Of a DNA stretch of 64,000 nucleotides, positions 46,601 through 55,094 are shown piece after piece. Every line of letters starts with the position of its first letter. Position 1 is the stretch's first letter. The notes below the pieces were generated by a model. It was not told the origin of the DNA, ran no database searches, and worked only from the letters and a program-made list of their open reading frames with translations. The DNA is taken from positions 1,771,108-1,835,107 of the forward strand of contig CATOSD010000001.1 of NCBI GenBank assembly GCA_951812395.1, given 5' to 3'. This DNA comes from an uncultured Dehalococcoidia bacterium. GTDB lineage: Bacteria; Chloroflexota; Dehalococcoidia; Lucifugimonadales; CATOSD01. Both the position numbers and the translations under genes were made by a program.

Positions 46601-46840
46601 CTGTTCAACTCCGGCGGCGAGACCAGGGCGACCGCCACCAAACTGAACGGCAAGCTCGCGGCGCTGACCGCGGTGGTGTCCAGCGCTGACTGGGTGCCCA
46701 CTCAGCAGTCCCACGGCGTCTACGAGGACGTGTCGGCGAGGGTGGACGTGCAGACGGCGGCGCTGCAGAGCGTGATCGACGACGACGTTCCGGCGTTCAT
46801 CGCCTTGATTCACGAGTTGGAGATACCGACTATCGCGTAG
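43697..46840 (+). CDS. BNR/sortilin-type beta-propeller protein, paralogue 2
   Basis: 1047 residues, homologous along its whole length to 36343-39495: same N-terminus (LLNALKWRNIGPHRGGRVVAVAG), the same ladder of Asp-box repeats, HGRSFWILDD, and the same helical C-terminus (IRDKISETHDSVSRLRSI). No signal peptide. GGAGGT lies eight bases before ATG 43697. It sits between the solute-binding lipoprotein (154-bp gap) and the dppB-like permease (55-bp gap), so it is probably co-transcribed with the importer. A link to handling of imported or external peptides is possible but only inferred from position. Confidence 0.88.
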   Translation: MVVDPGLLNALKWRNIGPHRGGRVVAVAGHPTDPNVFYFGACAGGVWMTRDGGTYWENISDGYFTSASVGAIAISESDPNVIYVGSGEACIRIDVTHGDGVYKSTDGGKTWRNMGLKDSRHIGRVRVHPNDPNTVYVAASGHAFGPNEERGVYRSTDGGETWECVLYKSDKAGAVDISIDPNNPRLIYAAIWQRQRTFWEMSSGGPDSGLYKSTDGGDTWEDITRNPGMPEGLIGRIGVAVSPAKPGRVWALIENREDGGLYRSDDGGATWEHLTADEGIRARPWYYTHVFADPQDSETVWTLSLNCWKSTDGGRTFTDVGTPHGDNHDLWIDPRNPLRMIEGNDGGATVTYNGGVSWSTIYNQPTACFYHVTTDNQNPYRVYGTQQDNSAISTPSRTWKGAIPWGDNYTVGSSESGHIAVKPDDPNIVYSGSIGSSPGGGGNMLRYDHSTGQVRIVTIWPEMSGGEAPSQYKYRFQWTYPIVFSPHDSNTLYATGNVAFKTTDDGTTWEAISPDLTRNDPEKQILSGGPISSEGGGAEVYCTIYAFVESPHEKDLLWAGTDDGFVHISRDGGGNWEDVTPPDVEAWTRIAMIEVSPHDAATAYVAATRYKLDDNRPLLYKTNDYGKSWQKIVSGIPEDDFTWVVREDPERRGLLYAGTETNIYVSFDDGGSWQSMRSNLPVVPIYDLVIKGSDLVVGTHGRSFWILDDITPLRQMTDEIAASDAHLFKPRTTHRFPPAMGLGLDRRTGVGKSYQLALGVPATFYFEQDAEGRSVRKFADAGDNPPTGVVVCYHLKEKPEGEITLTFLDSAGETIKSFSSGAEDGPEVSAEAGANSFTWNMRYPDARKVEGEAMPQTGRAAVSLTGPVAAPGAYRVRLEAGGQVLEQDFEIAKGASVQSSDEDLQAQFDLLIAIRDKISETHDSVSRLRSIRGQVAGWKSRAEGRSGAEPVLEAAEQIEEKLTAVEEVLFNSGGETRATATKLNGKLAALTAVVSSADWVPTQQSHGVYEDVSARVDVQTAALQSVIDDDVPAFIALIHELEIPTIA

Positions 46841-46895
46841 TCGGCGATTCGCGGCTGGCAAAGCGCCGGCAGCCCGGCGGCGGAGGTGCAACAAG

Positions 46896-47846
46896 ATGTG
46901 GCGATACATTGCCCGCAGGATACTGGTGAGCATTCCGGTGGTGTTCTTCGTCGCGCTCATCACTTTCTCCATAATGCGGCTTGCGCCCGGAGACCCTGTG
47001 ATGATGCTCATCGGCGACGAGGACGAGCGGCCAGACGCGGAAACCATCGCCGAGCTTGAAAGACAACTGGGCCTTGACAAGCCGCTTCCCAAACAGTTCT
47101 GGGACTGGTTCGCCGGCATATTCACGGGGAACATGGGGTCATCGTTCCGGTCCGGGTTTGAAGTTTCGGAGTTGATAGGCCCTCGGATTCAACCCTCAGT
47201 CTCGCTGGCCGTTCTGGGGCTGGGATTGGGGGTGATAGTCGGCGTGCCGCTGGGCGTATTGGCGGCGTGGAACGCCAATAGGCTGATTGACAGGGGGGTC
47301 ATGCTGTTTGCCGTGCTCGGATGGTCGGTGCCAGGGTTCTTCCTTGCTTACATCCTCATCTTCGTTTTTGCGGTAAAGCTGGGTATGTTCCCCGTGGTCG
47401 GATACGTGCCGATCTCGGAGGGGTTGTTCGACTTCCTGCGCAGCCTGACGCTGCCGGCGTTCTCGGTGGCGATAGCCATAATGGCGCTGGTGGCGCGCAT
47501 GACCCGTTCAAGCATGATGGAAGTGTTGCGGGAAGACTACATCAGAACAGCGCGCTCCAAGGGGTTGCGTGAGCGGATTGTGATGGTGCGGCACGCGCTG
47601 AAACCGGCGTCGATACCCGTAGTCACCATTGTGGGTATCGCTTTCGCAGGTGTCATAACGGGCGTTGTGGTAACCGAAACCGTCTATTCCATAAATGGCC
47701 TGGGAAGGATGCTCGTTGACGCGGTGGTGTTTCGGGACTTCCCAATCATCCAATCGACTATGATGCTCGTTGCCATAAGCTATGTCGTCGTCAACCTGAT
47801 AGTCGATGTTCTCTACGTGTACATCGACCCCAGAATCCGATACTAG
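46896..47846 (+). CDS. peptide ABC transporter permease, DppB-like
   Basis: 316 residues with about six membrane segments. The N-terminus MWRYIARRILVSIPVVFFV and RLAPGDPVMMLIGDE are typical of DppB/OppB, as is the large loop before PSVSLAVLGLGLGVIVGVPLG. The coupling (EAA) loop reads EVLREDYIRTARSKGLRE, which contacts the ATPase subunit. GGAGGTG precedes the ATG at about 7 bp. It pairs with the DppC-like permease 14 bp downstream. No ATPase gene (dppD/F) follows within the window. Confidence 0.95.
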   Translation: MWRYIARRILVSIPVVFFVALITFSIMRLAPGDPVMMLIGDEDERPDAETIAELERQLGLDKPLPKQFWDWFAGIFTGNMGSSFRSGFEVSELIGPRIQPSVSLAVLGLGLGVIVGVPLGVLAAWNANRLIDRGVMLFAVLGWSVPGFFLAYILIFVFAVKLGMFPVVGYVPISEGLFDFLRSLTLPAFSVAIAIMALVARMTRSSMMEVLREDYIRTARSKGLRERIVMVRHALKPASIPVVTIVGIAFAGVITGVVVTETVYSINGLGRMLVDAVVFRDFPIIQSTMMLVAISYVVVNLIVDVLYVYIDPRIRY

Positions 47847-47860
47847 GTGAGAGAGAAGCG

Positions 47861-48769
47861 ATGAGTACCCAGCGAGAACATGCGCTGTCGGCAGTGGGAA
47901 CTCAAGCTCCGCTGTCGGTCAGGCTGAATAGATACGCGGCCGTAACGCGGAGGGTGCTGTCTAAGAACCCAAACATGCTTGGCGGATTCATAGTGCTCAC
48001 TGTGATGGTGTGTGTTGCGCTCGTCGCCGGCTTTATCGACAAGATCGGCCCCTATGAACTGGACCCGTTCGCGCGGCTTCAGAGCATGTCCTCAGGGCAT
48101 TGGTTCGGGACCGACAACATCGGCCGCGACGTCTATTCCCGCACCGTGCACGGAGGGCGCATTTCGCTGGCCGTCGGCGCACTGGTGGCGATCAGCGTGT
48201 CGATCGTGGGAGCGGCAATCGGCCTGACCGTCGGCTACTTCCGGCGCGTCGACGAGGTAGTCATGCGCTTCATGGACGGCGTAATGGCGTTTCCTTCGTT
48301 GCTGCTCGCTCTCGCCCTGATTGCGGCATTAGGAGCCAGCTTCATCAACATCATCATCGTAATCTCGGTGGTGGACACGCCTCGCATGGTGCGCGTAGTA
48401 AGAGGCTCTGTGCTGAGCGTCAGGGAGATGGACTTCGTCACCGCCGCCGGCGCACTGGGTGCAAAGGCGCCGCGGGTTATGGGGCTTCACATTCTACCGA
48501 ACATCATGGCGCCGATAATCATCCAGGCCACTTTCGTGTTCGCTTCGGCGATGCTCACGGAGGCCGCGTTGAGCTTCCTCGGGGCGGGCATCAATCCTGA
48601 GACGCCCACCTGGGGGAACATGATAGGACAGGGGCGCACCTTCTTCCAGCGCGCCATCTGGATAATGATCTTCCCCGGCGTGTTCCTGTCGCTTACGGTG
48701 CTGTCGATCAACCTGGTGGGCGACGGCCTCCGTGACGCGCTCGATCCCAAGCTGAGGCGGCGCGAGTAG
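47861..48769 (+). CDS. peptide ABC transporter permease, DppC-like
   Basis: 302 residues, second membrane subunit of the importer. An N-terminal cytosolic stretch is followed by TM1 (GGFIVLTVMVCVALVAGFI) and the DppC-type GTDNIGRDVYSRTVHGGRISL. The EAA loop is REMDFVTAAGALGAKAPRVM, and the C-terminus is LLP-type: ALSFLGAGINPETPTWGNMI ending DGLRDALDPKLRRRE. Gene end is intact. The last 171 coding bases are the first of three tandem copies of this 3' end, so the region has recombined. A GAGAGAAG site precedes ATG 47861. Confidence 0.95.
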   Translation: MSTQREHALSAVGTQAPLSVRLNRYAAVTRRVLSKNPNMLGGFIVLTVMVCVALVAGFIDKIGPYELDPFARLQSMSSGHWFGTDNIGRDVYSRTVHGGRISLAVGALVAISVSIVGAAIGLTVGYFRRVDEVVMRFMDGVMAFPSLLLALALIAALGASFINIIIVISVVDTPRMVRVVRGSVLSVREMDFVTAAGALGAKAPRVMGLHILPNIMAPIIIQATFVFASAMLTEAALSFLGAGINPETPTWGNMIGQGRTFFQRAIWIMIFPGVFLSLTVLSINLVGDGLRDALDPKLRRRE

Positions 48770-49298
48770 GCCTCCGGCTGACGCGGCGCTTGCCTGGTGG
48801 GCGCCGCCGGGCAACGCAGCCGGACATTCCGGAGACGCCCACATGGGGCAACATCATAGGACAGGGGCGCACGTTCTTCCAGCGGGCCATCTGGATAATG
48901 ATCTTCCCCGGCGTGTTCCTGTCGCTTACGGTGCTGTCGATCAACCTGGTGGGCGACGGACTCAGGGACGCGTTGGACCCGAAGCTGAGGCGGCGCGAGT
49001 AGGCCTCCGGCTGACGCGGCGCTTGCCTGGTGGGCGCCGCCGGGCAACGCAGCCGGATATTCCGGAGACGCCCACATGGGGCAACATCATAGGACAGGGG
49101 CGCACCTTCTTCCAGCGCGCAATCTGGATCATGATCTTCCCCGGCGTGTTCCTGTCGCTTACGGTGCTGTCGATCAAACCTGGTCGGCGACGGCCTCCGT
49201 GACGCGCTCGATCCCAAGCTGAGGCGGCGCGAGTAGGCCTACGGCTGACGCGGCGCTTGCCTGGTGGGCGCCGCCGGGCAACGCAGCCGGACAGTGGA
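48599..49298 (+). repeat. three tandem 233-bp copies of the dppC 3' end
   Basis: Copy 1 (48599-48831) is the end of the real gene plus a palindromic spacer. Copy 2 (48832-49064) and copy 3 (49065-49298, with one extra base near 49178 that breaks its frame) repeat it. Copy 2 still encodes ETPTWGNIIGQGRTF through to DALDPKLRRRE without a start of its own. Differences from copy 1 are mostly at third codon positions (ACC/ACA, GGG/GGC, CGC/CGG, CTC-CGT/CTC-AGG), and copy 3 mixes features of both. This is expected if the copies come from related, selected dppC genes and not from recent slippage. Confidence 0.85.
48773..48824 (+). terminator. long hairpin after dppC-like gene
   Basis: TCCGGCTG (48773-48780) pairs with CAGCCGGA (48817-48824), enclosing GCGGCGC/GCGCCGC. 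Very GC-rich, no T-run. Repeated at about 49006 and 49240 as part of the tandem unit. Confidence 0.55.
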
Positions 49299-49305
49299 GT
49301 GGAGA

Positions 49306-49340
49306 GGACGCCCCGCTGCCGTAAAGGCAGCGGGGCGTCC
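49306..49340. terminator. strong hairpin terminator between convergent genes
   Basis: Perfect 15-bp stem GGACGCCCCGCTGCC / GGCAGCGGGGCGTCC with loop GTAAA. It lies between the importer operon and the end of giant protein A and probably serves both strands. GTTTG follows on the right; a long T-run is absent. Confidence 0.75.
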
Positions 49341-49390
49341 GTTTGTCCGAATTGGACGCTCGCCGCTCGCCGCGTAGCATCGACGACCGC

Positions 49391-49408
49391 GTTCGGGCGC
49401 GCCCGAAC
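49391..49408. repeat. perfect 18-bp palindrome downstream of giant protein A
   Basis: GTTCGGGCGCGCCCGAAC is its own reverse complement. It is 30 bp past the stop of copy A. Decayed versions lie at the same place after copies B (about 56018) and C (about 63856). Confidence 0.6.
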
Positions 49409-49438
49409 CCCCGCCTCCATCGGCGTACCGGCGCGGCC

Positions 49439-52400
49439 TCAGGCTGTCTGTCTGCGCGTCTGCAAGAGCCTGAGGCCCGCGGCCGTCAGGGCGGCGCCTG
49501 CAATCAGCAGCGCCAGCAGGATGTGTCCTGGGACGTGAGGGCCGCCCGTCCTGGGCAACAGATCGCTCGAGGCCAGAGCCTGCGCGATAACCTCGTCGTC
49601 GAGCACAAGCACAAAGTCGCCGAATCTGAAAATCGAGCCGGAGACCGTGGCCTGCCCAGTCTCCTCGTCGACGCTTAACGTGACCGCCACCTCTGTCCAG
49701 GAGCCGGTGGCCGCGTCACGCTTCAGAAGTCTCAAGCCACCCAGATCGTTCGCTGTGCGCAGCATCGATAGTCCGCCCACGTCCTCGACCTGCTCTGGGG
49801 TGAGCGTGATGTTCACGCCGGCCGGGGTGCTGAGCTGTGCGTCCCGCTCCCGCTGTCCGGCGGCGTCGAACAGGTCGACGGTGACGCAGGCCAGGAGAGG
49901 TCCAACGGCCGGGTCCTCGATCGTGCAGCCGGTGACCCTGGCCTGGAACGCATCCTGCCTGGAGCTGACCGGGAAGACCACGGTGACGTCCTGTTCGGCG
50001 GCGGCGACGGTGGTCTGTTGGTCGGGGTTGACCACCACCATGGTGTCGTCAGATTCTTCATCTGCCGCCACGGCCGTTATCTCGCCGGGAGGCCCGTCGA
50101 TAACCGGCGCGACCGGAACCGGCGCCGCAGAGGCAGAGGCAGCGGCTGAACGCTGGGCGCGGCTGTCCTGCTGATCGGTGGGGGCCTCGTCCACGGTCAC
50201 CGTGATGGTCCAGGTTGCGGGATCGTTGTTCGAGGCGCCGTCCGATGCGGAGACGACGATGGTCGCGCTGCCCGCGGCTAGCGGGGTGACGCTCAGCGTT
50301 CCGGCGCTGGTTATGCGGGCGCTTGCCACGCCGTTCCGGCTCGAACTCACCGAGTAGGTGAGCGTTGGGCTGTCAACGTCCGCGAAGTTGCTCGACAGGT
50401 CCAACCTCCAGGGAGGATCGCCCGCCGTCAACGTTGTCTGGTCGATGACCGTGCCCACTGTCGTTGGGGGCTCGTTCACGTCGTCCACGGTGACGGTGAC
50501 GTCGATCGTGTCTGCGAACGTGCCGTCGGAGACGGTCAGGGTCACCAGGTATACGTTATCGCGGTTGGCGTCAGCCGGGCTCTCGAAGTCGGGCGCTTCC
50601 CTGAAGCTGAGCGTTGCTGCGCCGGCGTCGAAACTGAAGAGACCCGCGTCGACTCCGGACAACGCCTCCCAGGTGGTGGGATCGCCATTCGGGTCGCTGG
50701 CGTTGTAGGTCCCGACCGGTCCCACGCCGTTCTCATCGTAGTTGATGTTCGCGGGTCCGGACACGTCCGGCGGCGTGGGACGCAGCTTGCGGAACACACT
50801 GACGGTGTAGGTCCTGGTGCGCGGGGGGTCCGTCCCCTCGACCGTCACCGCTATCTCTATGGTGGTCGTGCTCACCTCGCCGCCCAGGTCGATGCGCACG
50901 TTGGGATTGTCGCTTGTCACCGGCGTGCCGTTCACCGTCACTGCTTTGTTGTCATATGACTCGCTGAGCGGATCCACATACGGCGAGGGGGTCACCACTA
51001 CGCTGTCCACGGTGCTTTCCACACTTGCGGAGTATTCCGTGACCTCCGGGTTGAAACCCAAATCCGACGTCAGGTCCGAAATGACAAGGTCATTCAGATA
51101 CCATGCGCCGTGGTAAACCAGCACGGTAACCGAGCCGGTGTCGGCGCCGCCCCGGCCATCGGAGACGGTGTAGGAAACAGTCGTTTGCCCAATAGCCCCT
51201 GGGTTGGGCGTGAACTCGACGGCGGCGCCATCGTTGGTGGTGGTGGCGCTGCCTATGTTAATGCCGGTCACGCTGGCGTCCGTAACGGTGAGGGGATCGC
51301 CGTCCTCGTCTGTATCGTTTTCCAATACGCCAATCACTATGCGAGCGTCCGGCAGGGTGCCGGCGCCTTCCGGATTCGCCACCGGCGCGTCGTTCGCGTC
51401 GGTCACCGTGACCCGGACGTTCCGGCTACTCACCTCGTCGTCCGTAGCATCCCCGGCAGTCCCGTTGTCGTCGGTGGCCACCACGGTCACTTCGTAGACG
51501 TTGTCCTGGTTGGCGTCAGCCGGGAGCTCGTAGTTGGGTGGGCTGCTGAAGTCCAACTCGCCGCCGCCGGAAGGAATCTCGAATTGGTCTGCGTCCGGTC
51601 CCTCCAGGCTCCACGTGACGGTCCCCACGGCGCCGGTGGCGGAGTAGGTGTCCACCGCGTCCGTGCCGTTCTCGGCGTAGGAGGGGGTCGAGGTCCCGGA
51701 CGCTGCGCTCACCGCCGGCAGGTCGGTGACAGTCACCTCTATCAGGATGCTGGTTGAAAGATAAGTCGACGTGGCGGCCGTCGAAGAGGCGGTCTTCACA
51801 GTCAGCGTCATAAAGTACGTGTTGTCGGCCCCGAGGTCTGTCGGGTTCTCGAAGTCGGGCGCCGTATTGAAGCTCAGGGTGACTGTGGCCGTACTCGTAG
51901 ACGAAGTGGCGCTGAAACTACCGTAGTCAAGACCGCTCAAGGCTACTTCAACGATTTCGTGTCCTGCGTCGTCGTCATCGACGGTCAGGGTGGCCACTGT
52001 CGAAGTGGAGTTCTCCGGGAAGTCGGGGGCGGTGGCCAGGCGCCTGGCGCCCGTACCGGTTACGGTCACATTGGTTCCGCCGTGAATGACCGGCGGCTCG
52101 TCGGTCAGGCTGGTCACGGTCACCGTAACCGCAAGCTCGCTCGTTACGGTATTGCCGGTGACGTCGTCCGTTATGGAAGCCGTCACGAATACGTTGTAGA
52201 CGTTACTTCCATCGCTGTCCGCCGGACTCTCAAGGTCGGGGGGTGTGACGAAGTTGAGCTCGCCGTTGTCTCCCTCATCGTTGGAGATGGTGAAGTCGCC
52301 GGCGTCGACCCCTGCCAGGCCCCAGGTGGGGCTGCCGTTGGCGTTGTAGGTGGCGACCGTGACCTGGCCGCTTTCCGAGTAGGACGTGGTCGTAGCGCCG

Positions 52401-54805
52401 GTTATCGTTGGCAGCACGCCGACCGTAGCGGTGGCCATGGCGGTCAAGCTGCCGTCCGTCACGGTGTAGGTAAAGCGGTCGAAGCCCGCGAAGCCCGTGT
52501 CGGGCGTGTAGGTTGTGGTGCTGACGGCGCCTGCGTCCAACACGGCGGCGCCGTTGGGCGGGTCCGTAACGTCAGTCAGACTGAGAGTGTCCCCCTCCAC
52601 GTCGGTGTCGTTAGCCAACACGTTCACTACAACCGCCGCGCCCTCGGTGGTCGTGGCGTAGTCATCTACTGCCACAGGGGGAAAGTCCACGTCGGTTACT
52701 GACACCGTTACGTCGAGCGTGCCGGTGGCGGAGTATAGGACGTTGTCCACCACCGCCGTGACCACGGCCTCCACTGTTACCTGGTAGTCGTTGTCGGCGT
52801 TGGCGTCCTGGGGGTCTTCGTAGTTGGGGCTGTTAATGAAACTCAGTTCGCCGCTGTTGGAGATGGTGAAATGACCGTTGTCGACCCCGGACAGGCCCCA
52901 GGTGGGACTGCCGTCGATAGAGTACGCCCCCACAGTGCCGACGCCGTTCTCCGCGTAAGAGGTCGTTGTCGCCCCGGTTATCTCCGGCCTCACGTTGATG
53001 GTCATCTTGTAGGTGTCCGCGCTGTCCTCGTAGCCGTCGTTGACCCTGAAATTGAACGACGTGAAGGCCGCGCCGTTCCGGTCGGTCGGCGGGGTGTACC
53101 TGAGCTTGTTGATTTCGGTCTGGGCTATCAGGGTGTTGGTGGAGATTGCTTCGCGGGCCTCCAGGGTCCCGCTGCCATCGGCATCGAGCCACAGCGTGCC
53201 GCTGTCCGGCAGGCCGGTGATCCTCACAGAGCCCTGGTCGGTGGTGTCAGCATCGGCGAAGGGAAGGGAAGTCGTCGCGAACGTGTAGACCGTGTCCTCG
53301 TCGGTGGTCACCGAGCCGCTCTGAGACGTCGGGAGAGCGTTGGGGATGATCTGGCCTTTCAACCCCATCTTCAGTGCTATATTGGTGAATCGCGTCCAGC
53401 CCGAGGTAGCGGTTGTGGATTGGCGGGCTTGCCCTCTGATGATTCTCCATCCAGCGTCTTCTACGGTAGCATCAAACGTGTACGCCCAATTGGCGTAGCT
53501 TCCGTCGACCGCCTCTACAAACACCACGTGGTACCGCGTGTCTCTCTTCAGGGCGCATACGTTGGTCGATGTGGAGAAACGGAGCACGCTGCCCGATTGA
53601 CTGGTGGCCGTGGAGCCCAAGTCGCAGAGTTCGGCGCCCGGTCTGTCCGAATCACTGTTCCGCACTATCTTCAGGTTTACACCTTCAGTCTCGCTATTAT
53701 CATCGACCCTCAAATCGACGCTTTGGAGCCGGTAGCCCTTGAGGTTGCTCCCCGTGACGAAGCCCTGGGCGCGCCTGCGTTCCTGTGTCGTATGGCCGTC
53801 GGTAGTTTGCCCCAAGTTGCTGACCAAACGTGAGAACACGTCGATGGTCATGGTGTGCTGCGCGCTGTCGAGGTCGCCGTCGCTGACCGTGAAGTTGAAA
53901 CTGGCAAGACCGGCGCCGCCGGTGTCCGGCGGGGTGTACCTCAGCTTGGCAGCATCGATTTCGGCGCGGGTCACGTCGGTGCTGGTGGTGGTGGAGACCG
54001 CTTCGCCGGCGTCGAAGGTATCGTTGTCATTGGCGTCGAGCCACAGGACGCCCCCGCCGGCCACCGAGGATATCGTCACCTCTTCCAGTTCGTCCCCACT
54101 ATGGTCCGAGAAGCCGAAATCGTCCCGGTCAAACTCGTACGTGTCGCCCAGGTCGGCCTGCACCGTATTGTCGGCGGCGGTGGGAGCGACGTTGGCCCCC
54201 CGCAAGCGGATTTTTATTGCTCTACTGGCCCTAAACGAGGCCTGCTGTTGCCAGTTGCCGTCGTTAATGTGGAACCTGTCGGCGATGCTCCAGCCTGGGA
54301 GTCCCCCGCTGTCTTCATCAGTGGACCTCGTGTTTCGCACCCCGTAGGCATCGCTGGAAGTACCTGAAAAAGCCAAGTGCACGAAGTACGTGGTAGAAGA
54401 CGACAGGGTGCACGAAGTCGTCGTAAACGTCTTGGTTCCGCCGGTATCAAGGTTGTTGGGATTCGTCAACGCGCACACCGAGGCATTCGGAAGGGTGCTG
54501 GTGCTGGTGACGGTGCTGCTCCATATCGCAACCGTCGTAGAAGCGGCGAAGTCCGTCCCATGGTTAAACCTGACGTCGACGGTATCGACCTCATAGCCGC
54601 CTGTCGGACCCGTTGTGAACGCCTGAGCATATTGAGTGCTATCGCTTGGCGTGAGAATAGTGGAGTCTGCCTTCCCAATGTTGCTGACGAACGGCTCGCC
54701 AATCGCGTGGGCCGGCGGGGCGGAGGAGAGGAGCAGCGTGAAGGCGGCGGCGGCGAGAGCGCCGGCAAGCACCAGCGCCCGTGTGGAGAATCTAACGTGG
54801 TCCAT
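49439..54805 (-). CDS. giant LPXTG-anchored cadherin/Ig-like surface protein, copy A
   Basis: 1788 residues. Signal peptide: charged start then LAGALAAAAFTLLL, cleavage after PPAHA. Two jelly-roll-like modules (AQAFTTG near residue 60; AQGFVTG near 350) alternate with cadherin/VCBS-like units recognisable by GGVLWLDANDN, SFNFTVSDGDLDSA, VNVLANDTDVEGDTL, FENPTDLGADNTYF and YEVTVVATDDNGTAGDATDD. A cadherin-like sandwich (DLTSDLGFNPEVTEYSASVE) and an Ala/Pro linker precede a final domain. The end is a sorting signal: LPRTGG at 1750-1755, a hydrophobic helix, then RRQTA. Expected to be sortase-linked to the wall and to act in adhesion. AAGGATG lies just before the ATG. Confidence 0.88.
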   Translation of the reverse strand: MDHVRFSTRALVLAGALAAAAFTLLLSSAPPAHAIGEPFVSNIGKADSTILTPSDSTQYAQAFTTGPTGGYEVDTVDVRFNHGTDFAASTTVAIWSSTVTSTSTLPNASVCALTNPNNLDTGGTKTFTTTSCTLSSSTTYFVHLAFSGTSSDAYGVRNTRSTDEDSGGLPGWSIADRFHINDGNWQQQASFRASRAIKIRLRGANVAPTAADNTVQADLGDTYEFDRDDFGFSDHSGDELEEVTISSVAGGGVLWLDANDNDTFDAGEAVSTTTSTDVTRAEIDAAKLRYTPPDTGGAGLASFNFTVSDGDLDSAQHTMTIDVFSRLVSNLGQTTDGHTTQERRRAQGFVTGSNLKGYRLQSVDLRVDDNSETEGVNLKIVRNSDSDRPGAELCDLGSTATSQSGSVLRFSTSTNVCALKRDTRYHVVFVEAVDGSYANWAYTFDATVEDAGWRIIRGQARQSTTATSGWTRFTNIALKMGLKGQIIPNALPTSQSGSVTTDEDTVYTFATTSLPFADADTTDQGSVRITGLPDSGTLWLDADGSGTLEAREAISTNTLIAQTEINKLRYTPPTDRNGAAFTSFNFRVNDGYEDSADTYKMTINVRPEITGATTTSYAENGVGTVGAYSIDGSPTWGLSGVDNGHFTISNSGELSFINSPNYEDPQDANADNDYQVTVEAVVTAVVDNVLYSATGTLDVTVSVTDVDFPPVAVDDYATTTEGAAVVVNVLANDTDVEGDTLSLTDVTDPPNGAAVLDAGAVSTTTYTPDTGFAGFDRFTYTVTDGSLTAMATATVGVLPTITGATTTSYSESGQVTVATYNANGSPTWGLAGVDAGDFTISNDEGDNGELNFVTPPDLESPADSDGSNVYNVFVTASITDDVTGNTVTSELAVTVTVTSLTDEPPVIHGGTNVTVTGTGARRLATAPDFPENSTSTVATLTVDDDDAGHEIVEVALSGLDYGSFSATSSTSTATVTLSFNTAPDFENPTDLGADNTYFMTLTVKTASSTAATSTYLSTSILIEVTVTDLPAVSAASGTSTPSYAENGTDAVDTYSATGAVGTVTWSLEGPDADQFEIPSGGGELDFSSPPNYELPADANQDNVYEVTVVATDDNGTAGDATDDEVSSRNVRVTVTDANDAPVANPEGAGTLPDARIVIGVLENDTDEDGDPLTVTDASVTGINIGSATTTNDGAAVEFTPNPGAIGQTTVSYTVSDGRGGADTGSVTVLVYHGAWYLNDLVISDLTSDLGFNPEVTEYSASVESTVDSVVVTPSPYVDPLSESYDNKAVTVNGTPVTSDNPNVRIDLGGEVSTTTIEIAVTVEGTDPPRTRTYTVSVFRKLRPTPPDVSGPANINYDENGVGPVGTYNASDPNGDPTTWEALSGVDAGLFSFDAGAATLSFREAPDFESPADANRDNVYLVTLTVSDGTFADTIDVTVTVDDVNEPPTTVGTVIDQTTLTAGDPPWRLDLSSNFADVDSPTLTYSVSSSRNGVASARITSAGTLSVTPLAAGSATIVVSASDGASNNDPATWTITVTVDEAPTDQQDSRAQRSAAASASAAPVPVAPVIDGPPGEITAVAADEESDDTMVVVNPDQQTTVAAAEQDVTVVFPVSSRQDAFQARVTGCTIEDPAVGPLLACVTVDLFDAAGQRERDAQLSTPAGVNITLTPEQVEDVGGLSMLRTANDLGGLRLLKRDAATGSWTEVAVTLSVDEETGQATVSGSIFRFGDFVLVLDDEVIAQALASSDLLPRTGGPHVPGHILLALLIAGAALTAAGLRLLQTRRQTA

Positions 54806-54932
54806 CGTACATCCTTACTCTTAGATGGGAAATCCGAAACCTGGCGCCTGTTGTGCCGTCAACCCAAAAGGCGATCTTCAAAAACTCGGTCAATGCTACC
54901 ATTCACCGGGCCGCCTGTCCAGCAGCCCGGCG
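54806..54932 (-). promoter_or_regulatory. conserved promoter and leader of copy A
   Basis: On the minus strand TGGACA (54921-54916), 17 bp, TAGCAT (54898-54893), then a leader of about 81 nt to ATG 54805. The same promoter and leader lie upstream of copy B (62418-62543). The spacer holds a GCCGGGC/GCCCGG inverted repeat overlapping the -35. Confidence 0.65.
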
Positions 54933-55059
54933 ACTTCCAGATCCACGCCTTAGCTCAGCGGACGCCTTCTGAAGGGTGAGTACTGCCCTGGGCTGATTGG
55001 AGCTATGAACCGCCGCCTCTCCCCTGATATCTGATCCGACCGTAACGCCTCAACCCCCC

Positions 55060-55088
55060 TTCAAATTCTGTATGGTGCATCGTACAAT
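55060..55088 (+). promoter_or_regulatory. higBA promoter, leaderless type
   Basis: TTCAAA (55060-55065), 17-bp spacer, TACAAT (55083-55088); ATG 55095 begins only six bases later with no ribosome site. Confidence 0.55.
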
Positions 55089-55094
55089 ACAACC

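Noticed and set aside
48773..49291. Integron-like attC sites in the tandem dppC repeats
   Set aside because: The palindrome is regular, but the GTTRRRY/RYYYAAC core sites are absent and all units carry the same gene end.
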